In this document: positions 1 to 6,399 of the stretch, piece after piece
Layout of the letters: each line of letters opens with the position of its first letter
Numbering within the stretch: the first letter of the stretch is position 1
Assembly: GCA_934481515.1 (NCBI GenBank)
Contig: CAKSPO010000030.1
Coordinates: 1 to 24,201 of the forward strand
Reading direction: 5' to 3'
Length of the DNA: 24,201 bases
DNA from: an uncultured Eubacteriales bacterium
GTDB taxonomy: Bacteria; Bacillota; Clostridia; Oscillospirales; CAG-272
Program-made: the position numbers and the translations under genes
Notes under the pieces: model-generated
Told to the model about the DNA's origin: nothing
Databases searched by the model: none
Seen by the model: only the letters and a program-made list of their open reading frames with translations

Positions 1-552
1 TTTTCCGGTCTCGCGGCGGAACAGGCGGCGCATATGATCGGTGCAATAGCCGCTTGCGGTAATGCTTTCATCGAGGGAAAAGTCCGGATCCTGAAAATTC
101 CGCACGATCAGATCCGCGATGCGTTCAACAGTCGGATCCATCGGATTACGTCCGAGATAAGAGAGCATCATCTGCTCGATGGAATTGAGAAGTGCCGCTC
201 CGATGGCATCCGCATTCGGAATTTTCCGGTGCTGCACCGAGTAGAGAATCCGCATCATGGAAATAATGCCGTAGTCGCCGGTCTCCTGAAAAAAGACCGG
301 CGTGTGACGATCCGGCAAAATAAAATCTTCCGTCCAGATCCAGAGATCACGGTAGCCGTTTTCCGACTGTTTGGAATGACTGACCGACGGCGGAATGCAG
401 ACAATCGTCCCAGGCGAAAACGGGACGGATTTGTCGTCGTCATAGGTAAAGGTTCCGCTCCCCTGCAGATTGGCAACAATTTCCCAGATTTTGTGCTCGT
501 GGGGGTTGGTCTGTTTGCACAGGACGGATTTTCCGGTCATCAAAAGCTTCAT
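1..552 (-). CDS. AraC-family transcriptional regulator, C-terminus cut by window edge
   Basis: Reading the minus strand from the ATG at 552 gives 184 codons with no stop before the window edge, so this is a 3'-truncated (by the window) gene. Residues about 15-60 look like a cupin sensor domain (HEHKIWEIV...GSGTFTYDD...GTIVCIPPSVSHS). Residues 140-184 enter an AraC helix-turn-helix (FSLDESITASGYCTDHMRRLFRRETGK, broken here: SGYCTDHMRRLFRRETGK is the recognition half). The start is fixed by a strong AAGGAGGGG ribosome site (560-568). The gene is divergent from the MATE pump, which suggests it is that pump's local regulator (inference). Ligand unknown; a sugar or small aromatic effector is usual for cupin-AraC proteins. 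Confidence 0.88.
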   Translation of the reverse strand, partial: MKLLMTGKSVLCKQTNPHEHKIWEIVANLQGSGTFTYDDDKSVPFSPGTIVCIPPSVSHSKQSENGYRDLWIWTEDFILPDRHTPVFFQETGDYGIISMMRILYSVQHRKIPNADAIGAALLNSIEQMMLSYLGRNPMDPTVERIADLIVRNFQDPDFSLDESITASGYCTDHMRRLFRRETGK

Positions 553-574
553 CCGATCCCCTCCTTTTTTATAA

Positions 575-603
575 AGTATAACACGGCTCTCCCGAAAAGG
601 CAA
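575..603 (-). promoter_or_regulatory. Sigma-A promoter of the partial AraC gene
   Basis: On the minus strand a TTGCCT -35 (603-598) and TATACT -10 (580-575) are separated by 17 bp. Transcription would start about 15 nt upstream of the ATG at 552, just before the AGGAGG site. Confidence 0.65.
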
Positions 604-631
604 TAGGGTTGTCCGTTTTTGCTTTATAAAA

Positions 632-665
632 ATGTCGGAAAAGTACAAGGAAATGCCGGAAAAGT
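632..665 (+). promoter_or_regulatory. Two 21-bp-spaced direct repeats, probable AraC operator
   Basis: ATGTCGGAAAAGT at 632-644 and ATGCCGGAAAAGT at 653-665 are 12/13 identical and start exactly 21 bp apart, that is two helical turns. The second copy ends 3 bp before the -35 of the MATE promoter. AraC-family activators typically bind paired direct repeats at this spacing adjoining the -35. That the neighbouring AraC protein binds here is inference. Confidence 0.6.
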
Positions 666-668
666 CTC

Positions 669-697
669 TTGTCTTTTCCGAGGAAAATGCGTATAAT
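669..697 (+). promoter_or_regulatory. Sigma-A promoter of the MATE gene
   Basis: TTGTCT at 669-674, a 17-bp spacer and a perfect TATAAT at 692-697. It lies about 50 bp upstream of the MATE start codon and abuts the 21-bp repeats. Confidence 0.7.
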
Positions 698-749
698 AAA
701 ATTACTTCATAACGCTTCGGAAAATCTATGGTGCTGGCGGAGGTAATTT

Positions 750-2147
750 ATGATCAAGGATATGACGCACGGGACGCCCTCAAAGCTGATCTTCAGCTTT
801 GCAATGTCCATGATGATGACCGCGGCGCTGAACTATGTCTATGCTTTGGCGGACAGCGTAATGGTCAGCTGGTATGTGGAAGTGAACGCCCTGGGAGCCG
901 TCAGTCTGGTTTCACAGATCACCAGCTTTTCGGTCGGCTTGATGAGCGGCACCATTTCCGGATTTGCGGTTCTGCTCGGCAAAGCGTTTGGAGCCGGAGA
1001 CCGGGAACGAATGCGCAGAATGATGGCAAACATTCTCTATATTTCCACCGCGATCGTGGTGGTGGGTTCTGCGTTTCTCTGCATTTTCGGTCGCCTTTTG
1101 CTGACCCTTACCAATACGCCGGACGATCTGATGGATATGGCATATGCATATATGATGGTGTCGAATGTAGGAAACCTGGTATTCTACATTTCCTGGATTT
1201 TTTCATCGGTATTCCGTTCTTTGGGGGACAGCCGTACGCCGCTTTTGGTTTCCGCTCTGTGCGGCGGACTGAATGTGGTTTTCAATTACCTTTTTCTTCG
1301 GATCATTCCGCTCGGAACTGCCGGAGCGGCACTGGGGTCCGTCTGCGCCTCGGCTGTTGGCGGGATACTGTACATCTTCTTTTTTATTAAGCGAATGGAA
1401 ATTCTGCATTTTTCCAGCAGGGAAGCGGCAATTTCCTTCCGGACGATCGGCTCTCTTCTCGGAATCGGACTTCCGATGGGACTGCAATCCTCCATTACGG
1501 CAATCGGAGCTTTGATTTTGCAGACAGCGGTTAACTCGCACGGCAGTACCGCCGTTACCGGTATTTCCACCGGCGGAAAAGCGATGTCGCTTGTCTGGTA
1601 TATGCTCTATTTTGAATCTGCACTGGTTTATTTTGCCGCGCAGAACTGCGGAGCCGGGCGGATCGACCGCGTGCGGAAGGGAATTCGCAGTACCTTCTTT
1701 TTCTGCCTCGCATGGAGCGGGTCGTTGGGTCTGATTTTCTTTTTCCTCGGGAAATACTATTATATGTTCTTTGTCGGGGACAGTCCGGAGATTATTGCGA
1801 TTGCACAGAGATATTTTGTGACGCAGGTGATTTTCTTCCCGTTCATGACGACGCTTCTTACATGGCGGGGGGCTTTGCAGGGGATCGGTTATACGCTTCC
1901 TGCGGTATTCTGCGGGGTGACGGAGCTGATCAGTCGTGCGGTGGTTTCGTTCTTCTTTGCGGATAACCTGAACATGCTGTTTTTCGCAGGTCCTATGGCA
2001 TGGGTTTCGACGTCGATCTTTCTCGGAATCCTTCTGCCGAAAATGCTGCGTCGGGCGGAGAAGAAAATCACCGCAACCGCCCCGGTTTCTGCAGAGCACG
2101 GGACGCCGGAAGACTCGGAAAAGCCGGTTGTACATGCGGAAAGCTGA
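750..2147 (+). CDS. MATE family multidrug/toxin efflux transporter
   Basis: A 465-residue, highly hydrophobic protein of the length and twelve-helix layout expected for MATE Na+/H+-coupled exporters. The N-terminus has the family pattern (TPSKLIFSFAMSMMM, then ALADSVMVSWYVEVNALGAV), where two-fold related helices begin; the second half starts near residue 235 (GIGLPMGLQSSITAIG). A short polar tail (last about 25 residues) is probably cytoplasmic. The start ATG has GGAGG at 739-743; an upstream in-frame-looking ATG at 728 is in another frame. The substrate cannot be told. The gene is monocistronic between its own promoter and a hairpin terminator, and divergent from a cupin-AraC regulator, so an inducible export function is likely. 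Confidence 0.93.
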   Translation: MIKDMTHGTPSKLIFSFAMSMMMTAALNYVYALADSVMVSWYVEVNALGAVSLVSQITSFSVGLMSGTISGFAVLLGKAFGAGDRERMRRMMANILYISTAIVVVGSAFLCIFGRLLLTLTNTPDDLMDMAYAYMMVSNVGNLVFYISWIFSSVFRSLGDSRTPLLVSALCGGLNVVFNYLFLRIIPLGTAGAALGSVCASAVGGILYIFFFIKRMEILHFSSREAAISFRTIGSLLGIGLPMGLQSSITAIGALILQTAVNSHGSTAVTGISTGGKAMSLVWYMLYFESALVYFAAQNCGAGRIDRVRKGIRSTFFFCLAWSGSLGLIFFFLGKYYYMFFVGDSPEIIAIAQRYFVTQVIFFPFMTTLLTWRGALQGIGYTLPAVFCGVTELISRAVVSFFFADNLNMLFFAGPMAWVSTSIFLGILLPKMLRRAEKKITATAPVSAEHGTPEDSEKPVVHAES

Positions 2148-2178
2148 CAGGCACTTTGTTGTAAGAATCAGATTTTTG

Positions 2179-2229
2179 TCCGGAGGGGCGCTCAAAGGTG
2201 CTCCTCCGGATTTCGTAAATGTTTTTTTT
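2179..2229 (+). terminator. Terminator after the MATE gene
   Basis: Inverted arms 2179-2191 and 2198-2210 (TCCGGAGG core, 11 of 13 positions perfectly paired, 6-nt loop) followed by TTTC and, 10 nt further, a run of eight T. The T-run is slightly displaced, so termination efficiency is uncertain. Confidence 0.55.
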
Positions 2230-2236
2230 CGAACGA

Positions 2237-2265
2237 TTGCAGCAAAGGCAAAAATGTGGTACACT
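2237..2265 (+). promoter_or_regulatory. Promoter of the amidase-alkyltransferase unit
   Basis: TTGCAG at 2237-2242, 17-bp spacer, TACACT at 2260-2265, with a TGg extended -10 just before it. It lies about 84 bp upstream of the amidase start. Confidence 0.6.
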
Positions 2266-2348
2266 AACGGAAAGGAAAGAATGCGGCGGTTGCCGGTATG
2301 TGCGGTCGGCACTTTCCGGAAAAGTACGCAGAGAGAAGGAGGACAGGT

Positions 2349-3320
2349 ATGTGCACGGCTGTGACCTACAAAACGAAGGATTTTTATTTCGGAAGAACAT
2401 TGGACTATGAATTTTCCTACCGGGAGGAGATTACCTTTACCCCACGAAAATATCCGTTGGCATTCCGCCATATGGGGTGGATGGATCGACACTATGCCAT
2501 TCTCGGAATGGCGCATGTTGCGGACGGGTATCCGCTTTATTATGACGCGATCAATGAAAAAGGTCTTGGCATGGCGGGGTTGAATTTTGTCGGAAATGCG
2601 GTCTATTCCGAAGTCGAGAAAGGGAAAGAGAACGTTGCACAGTTCGAGTTTCTCCCGTGGGTGCTTGGTCAGTGCGCGTCGGTCGGGGAGGTGCGGAAGC
2701 TTCTGGAACGGATTCGGCTGACCGGAACGCCGTTCAGCCGGCAGTATCCGACCGCGCAACTGCACTGGTTGATCGCTGACGCGGAGGAATCCATCGTGGT
2801 GGAATCCATGGCGGACGGGCTTCACATTCATTCGAATCCGGTTGGAGTGCTGACAAACAATCCGCCGTTTGATGTGCAGATGCTTCTGCTCAACAACTAT
2901 ATGGGGCTGTCTCCGCGACAGCCGGAAAACCGTTTTTCGGATCAATTGCCATTGCAGTCCTACAGCCGCGGGATGGGAGCCATGGGGCTTCCGGGGGATC
3001 TTTCCTCCGCGTCCCGGTTTGTCCGTGCGGCGTTTGTGAAAATGAATGCGGTTTCGGGTGATTCCGAGGCAGAGAGCGTGAGTCAGTTTTTTCATATTCT
3101 TGGAACGGTAGATCAGCCACGCGGCTGTTGTGCGGTCGGGGACGGATATGAGATTACCATTTATACGTCCTGCTGTAATGCGACGAAAGGAATCTATTAC
3201 TATACCACCTATGACAATCATCGGATTTCCGCAGTGCATTTGTGGCGCGAGAATCCGGACGGGGAGGAGCTGGTTCATTATCCGCTCCTGCGCGGGGCGG
3301 AGATTGCATGGCAGAACTGA
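2349..3320 (+). CDS. Choloylglycine hydrolase family protein (bile salt hydrolase / penicillin V acylase-like amidase)
   Basis: 323-residue N-terminal-nucleophile hydrolase of the linear amide C-N hydrolase family. The start is set at 2349, not the upstream ATG at 2298, because family members expose Cys2 as the nucleophile after Met removal (MCTAVTYKT) and because AGAAGGAGG precedes this codon. Catalytic equivalents are visible: Cys2, Arg16 and Asp19 (FGRTLDY), Asn79 region (GLNFVGNAVY), Asn170/171 (VGVLTNNPPF) and Arg223 (LSSASRFVRAAF). No signal peptide, so the protein is cytoplasmic. Whether it deconjugates bile salts, N-acyl homoserine lactones or penicillin V cannot be told from these residues. 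It is followed 25 nt later by the alkyltransferase gene, probably on one transcript. Confidence 0.88.
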   Translation: MCTAVTYKTKDFYFGRTLDYEFSYREEITFTPRKYPLAFRHMGWMDRHYAILGMAHVADGYPLYYDAINEKGLGMAGLNFVGNAVYSEVEKGKENVAQFEFLPWVLGQCASVGEVRKLLERIRLTGTPFSRQYPTAQLHWLIADAEESIVVESMADGLHIHSNPVGVLTNNPPFDVQMLLLNNYMGLSPRQPENRFSDQLPLQSYSRGMGAMGLPGDLSSASRFVRAAFVKMNAVSGDSEAESVSQFFHILGTVDQPRGCCAVGDGYEITIYTSCCNATKGIYYYTTYDNHRISAVHLWRENPDGEELVHYPLLRGAEIAWQN

Positions 3321-3345
3321 GGATGTCTTTGGGAGGAATTTTGAC

Positions 3346-3876
3346 ATGAATACAAGGTGGTATTCCTCGCCACTGGGAAAAATTCTGTTGGCGGCGGATG
3401 AGATTGGCATTTGCGGGTTGTGGTTTGACGGACAAAAGTATTTTGCTCCGGGGCTTCCGGAAGTGCGGGAAGAGGTGGAAACCGATCTGCTTGCGGAGGC
3501 GAGGCGGTGGCTGGACATTTATTTTTCCGGAAGAGAACCGGCGTTTTCCGTTCCGCTTCATTTGATCGGGACGGAGTTTCAGCGGTTGGTGTGGGAACTT
3601 CTCCGCTCCATCCCTTACGGGGAAACCACGACTTATGGCGCACTTTCGACAGCTGTTGCGGCGCGATTGGGGCGCTCCTCCATGTCGGCGCAGGCAGTGG
3701 GGAGCGCTGTTGGGCACAACCCGGTTTCTCTGCTGGTTCCGTGTCATCGTGTGGTTGGTGCGGATGGTTCTCTGACAGGATATGCCGGTGGCATTGAGAG
3801 GAAGCTGGCGCTTTTGAAGCTGGAAAAAGCGCAGACGGAAGGATTATTTGCACCGAAAAAGGAAACGGCATTCTAA
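3346..3876 (+). CDS. ogt: Methylated-DNA--[protein]-cysteine S-methyltransferase
   Basis: 176-residue suicide DNA-repair enzyme that transfers alkyl groups from O6-alkylguanine to its own cysteine. The active-site motif PCHRVVG is present with Cys133, preceded by the Asn hinge in VGHNPVSLLVPCHR and followed by LTGYAGGIERKLALLKLE. Residues 1-75 form the divergent N-terminal domain (WYSSPLGKILLAAD...LWFDGQKYF). The start at 3346 has GGGAGGA at 3331-3337; open frame further upstream overlaps the amidase and lacks homology. Residues 105-118 (AARLGRSSMSAQAVG) carry a small insertion before the conserved AQAVG. No Ada-type regulatory domain, so it is Ogt-like. Probably co-transcribed with the amidase. 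Confidence 0.93.
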   Translation: MNTRWYSSPLGKILLAADEIGICGLWFDGQKYFAPGLPEVREEVETDLLAEARRWLDIYFSGREPAFSVPLHLIGTEFQRLVWELLRSIPYGETTTYGALSTAVAARLGRSSMSAQAVGSAVGHNPVSLLVPCHRVVGADGSLTGYAGGIERKLALLKLEKAQTEGLFAPKKETAF

Positions 3877-3890
3877 AAAGACAGCAACAA

Positions 3891-3928
3891 AGGGGCTGTT
3901 AAAAAATTCGATGTTTTTCACAGCCCCT
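3891..3928. terminator. Long hairpin after the alkyltransferase gene
   Basis: Arms 3891-3905 and 3914-3928 pair over 14 of 15 positions, with a GC block (AGGGGCTGT) outside and an A5/T5 block inside, loop of 8 nt. No T-run follows, but the inner A/T block gives terminator character in both directions. It is architecturally like the hairpins at 4021-4056 and 17217-17263. Confidence 0.55.
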
Positions 3929-3984
3929 ATCTAGGGCGCTTTTGCCTTGTTTTCCTTATTTTTTAGCTTTATTTTACGGCAAAA

Positions 3985-4003
3985 CGGCGGCGTTTAGCCG
4001 CCG
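3985..4003. repeat. Short GC-rich palindrome in the convergent intergenic region
   Basis: CGGCGGC (3985-3991), GTTTA loop, GCCGCCG (3997-4003): a perfect 7-bp stem between two longer hairpins. Function unknown; possibly part of the convergent terminator cluster. Confidence 0.4.
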
Positions 4004-4020
4004 AGCCAAACGTCGTCGGA

Positions 4021-4056
4021 GGTGTTAAAAAAGCTCAAAATGAGTTTTTTAACACC
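4021..4056. terminator. Hairpin terminator shared by convergent genes, serving the AraC regulator
   Basis: GGTGTTAAAAAA (4021-4032) and TTTTTTAACACC (4045-4056) pair perfectly over 12 bp; the intervening segment adds a CTC/GAG stem. It lies 21 bp beyond the AraC stop codon on the minus strand and works symmetrically. Its inner core is shared with the hairpin at 17217-17263. Confidence 0.55.
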
Positions 4057-4077
4057 GCTTTTGTTGCTTTTAGGATT

Positions 4078-4932
4078 CTACGGGGCGATCTTTTTTTGCC
4101 TGCGGTATTCTGTCGGTGTACAGCCAAAGAAGCGGCGGAACTGGGAGATAAAATGGGAGCTGTCTGAAAAGCCGCACAGGTATCCGACCTGCGCGACAGA
4201 GTGTTCGGAAAGCAGGGGAACGGCGTTCCGGAGACGGCATTCCAAAAGATAGTTGTGTATGGTGTCTCCCATTTCGGCACGGAAGCTGCGGGAGAGCCAT
4301 GACTCGCTGACGCCGCACAGATCGGACAATTGCCGGAGCGTGATGGAAGCACTGTAGTTCTGTTCGATATACCGGACGGTTCTGGCAACGTTTTTTGAAA
4401 GTACGGAAGGCTCCGGCTGGGTACTGCCGCGGTAAATCCGTTCAAACAGGGCAAGGCACCGGATGACCTCTGCATAGGCACGAGCGGTTTGATTGGCGGC
4501 AATCGCGCGTTCTGCCTGCACACAGACCTCCAGCACCTCCTGTGCATCGCTCTGTGAGGGGCGGACGAAAATTTTCGGATTGGCTTTCCGGTCGGTCAGG
4601 AAGGAAAGCAGGCGCTCTCCTCCCGGAACCTCGTCAAAAGCATGCAATCCGATGTCCAGCTGATAATAGTCGGTGTCCATGTCGGCGGGAACCTGCCCGT
4701 AGTGCTGTTCCAGCGGAGCAAGGAAGCAGAGGTCTCCGTAGATGGGGGAAAAGACCTGCTCCCCGACGACCACGGAAAAGTCGGATTTCATGAATATGTT
4801 CAGCTTGCAGTTTTCCAGCAGGATGGGGTGATCCCGATTCCAGCAGCGTTTTTCAATCGGTCGGCGGATATGGGAAAATTCCACCATACGGGAGGGGACG
4901 GACGGATTTCGGATCGGGTAATGCAGAAGCAT
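4078..4932 (-). CDS. AraC-family transcriptional regulator next to the glycyl-radical operon
   Basis: 284-residue regulator with an N-terminal cupin-like sensor (residues about 1-140; FSVVVGEQVFSPIYGDLCFLAP) and a C-terminal AraC double helix-turn-helix at about 183-280. HTH1 reads ITLRQLSDLCGVSESWLSRSF and HTH2 reads VAQVGYLCGFSDSSHFISQF, followed by the family signature RRFFGCTPTEYRR. The ATG at 4932 is preceded by AGAGGTGAG. It is divergent from the glycyl-radical enzyme operon over a 141-bp intergenic region that contains a TTCTAT direct repeat with 21-bp spacing. I infer that it activates this operon in response to the enzyme's substrate; the ligand is unknown. Confidence 0.92.
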   Translation of the reverse strand: MLLHYPIRNPSVPSRMVEFSHIRRPIEKRCWNRDHPILLENCKLNIFMKSDFSVVVGEQVFSPIYGDLCFLAPLEQHYGQVPADMDTDYYQLDIGLHAFDEVPGGERLLSFLTDRKANPKIFVRPSQSDAQEVLEVCVQAERAIAANQTARAYAEVIRCLALFERIYRGSTQPEPSVLSKNVARTVRYIEQNYSASITLRQLSDLCGVSESWLSRSFRAEMGDTIHNYLLECRLRNAVPLLSEHSVAQVGYLCGFSDSSHFISQFRRFFGCTPTEYRRQKKIAP

Positions 4933-4957
4933 TTTCTCACCTCTTTGTTCATGATTT

Positions 4958-5010
4958 TTCTATTTTGCAATTGAAATGTTCTATACATAGAAAAAACCGG
5001 TTGCTATAAT
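4958..5010 (+). promoter_or_regulatory. Promoter and candidate AraC half-sites of the glycyl-radical operon
   Basis: An extended -10 (TGCTATAAT, hexamer 5005-5010) is paired with only a weak -35 (TATACA at 4982-4987, 17-bp spacer), a design typical of activator-dependent promoters. TTCTAT occurs at 4958-4963 and again at 4979-4984, exactly 21 bp apart, the second copy overlapping the -35. The repeat is only 6 bp and AT-rich, so chance is possible. Confidence 0.5.
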
Positions 5011-5073
5011 GATGATACAGCAAAAGAACGCGGCTGTCAAGCTTTTTTTATTTTTTCAAAAAGGAGCATTATT

Positions 5074-6399
5074 ATGGCAAATTATCAACCGGTTCCCGTT
5101 ACGGAGCGGATTCTTGCCGCACGGGAGCAAATGAAAACATTGGTGGTGCCAAACGAAACAAACCCTTATGAGGACGGAGAATACCGGATGTTTTGCACCG
5201 GAGACCGGTTTATTACGCCGGGATTTTTGAAGGGGTGGCTGAAAAACAAGCGGGCAAAAACCACAAGACTCCGCCGTTCTCTTGCCGAAGCGGCAGAGCT
5301 GTATGCGGCACAGCCGGTGATCTGTGAAAATGATTTGCTTGCGGGGCGCCTGTATCTGCCGCATATGAATGAAGCCGAAGCAAGGGATTATCAGGTGCTT
5401 TGTCAGGCATTTGACGAATGCTCCTGCTTCCCCCTGCATTATGGAGGGGCACGGAAGGATCATATTGCGCTGGATTTTGAGAAGTTGCTTCATGTCGGAG
5501 TCGGCGGAGTTTTGCGGGAGCTGAAGGAGAAACGGGAGACTTTTTCGCGGCGGGATACTTTGATGGACGAGGATTACAGTATTGCGGAAAAGGAAGAATT
5601 CTGCGAGTGCTGTATTGTTGAGCTGGAAGCGGTTCTGGATCTTGCGCACCGCTATGCCGACCGCGCGGCAGAACTTGCTAAGGAGGCGGAGGGAAAACGG
5701 CAGGAGGAGCTGTTGCGGATGTCTGCGGCGATGCGACGGGTACCGGAATACCCTGCCGAAACTTTTTTTGAGGCGATTCAGAGTGTTCATTTCTTCCTTT
5801 CCAATCTTTTTGGGCTGTTCCCGTTCGGCAGACCCGATCGCTACCTGCTACCGTATTACGAAACGGATTGCGCACAAGGGCGTCTTACGCGGGAGGAGGC
5901 GCAGGAGCTGATTGACTTTTTCTGTCTTGGGGTTTCGGACCGGGTTTTCTCCCGCGCCGCGTGCGGATTTATGGTTGGTGGTCAAAGGGCGGAGGGGACG
6001 TTGGTGGAAAACGACCTGACCTATCTGTTTCTGACGGCGTTGGATCATATCCGGATGTCCGACCCGAACGGTGCGCTTTGCGTTACAGAGCAGACCGGAG
6101 ACGAGATTCTGGAGTATGCCGCAGGGCTTCTTGGGCGCGGAGTGACACATCCTGCGTTATTTAACGACACGGCAATCGTTTCTTCTTTTCGGAAGTTGGG
6201 ACTTCCGGCAGAGGACGCGGTCAATTATATTCATTCCACCTGCGCCGAGATAACGGTTTCCGGAGCGACCAAGGGGCATACGACAGCGTTTGGGGTCAAT
6301 CTCCCGGCAATTCTTTTGTCGGTGGTTTCGGAGCATCCGGAGGTTTCCTCCATGGAAGAGTTGTTGTGCCTGTATACGGAAAAATCCGCCGTAGAGTGA
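5074..6399 (+). CDS. Glycyl-radical enzyme (pyruvate formate-lyase-like), N-terminal part, frameshifted
   Basis: 441 codons encode the barrel of a glycyl-radical enzyme up to a premature stop. The family segment GRPDRYLLPYYETD and the thiyl-radical loop are present: Cys390 in IHSTCAEITVSG, with Glu392 in the C-x-E arrangement of the dehydratase/lyase-type members (GCVE in choline trimethylamine-lyase and glycerol dehydratase) rather than the CC of pyruvate formate-lyase. The start has AAGGAG at 5061-5066. After codon 437 the reading frame must step back one base at the A5 run (6380-6384) to continue; the restored protein would be about 728 residues, somewhat short for the family (usually about 750-850). 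The gene heads an operon with its activase and is probably controlled by the divergent AraC protein. Substrate unassigned. Confidence 0.88.
   Translation: MANYQPVPVTERILAAREQMKTLVVPNETNPYEDGEYRMFCTGDRFITPGFLKGWLKNKRAKTTRLRRSLAEAAELYAAQPVICENDLLAGRLYLPHMNEAEARDYQVLCQAFDECSCFPLHYGGARKDHIALDFEKLLHVGVGGVLRELKEKRETFSRRDTLMDEDYSIAEKEEFCECCIVELEAVLDLAHRYADRAAELAKEAEGKRQEELLRMSAAMRRVPEYPAETFFEAIQSVHFFLSNLFGLFPFGRPDRYLLPYYETDCAQGRLTREEAQELIDFFCLGVSDRVFSRAACGFMVGGQRAEGTLVENDLTYLFLTALDHIRMSDPNGALCVTEQTGDEILEYAAGLLGRGVTHPALFNDTAIVSSFRKLGLPAEDAVNYIHSTCAEITVSGATKGHTTAFGVNLPAILLSVVSEHPEVSSMEELLCLYTEKSAVE

Noticed and set aside
1203..3518. 771-codon open frame on the minus strand across MATE, the amidase and the start of ogt
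   Set aside because: It is antisense to three well-supported genes, has a composition of Arg/His/Pro-rich shadow sequence, no ribosome site and crosses a terminator and promoter.
6379..6387. Programmed -1 frameshift in the glycyl-radical enzyme
   Set aside because: Zero-frame codons GAA AAA TCC do not form a canonical slippery heptamer and I see no stimulatory hairpin; a 1-nt deletion in the A-run is simpler. Not excluded.
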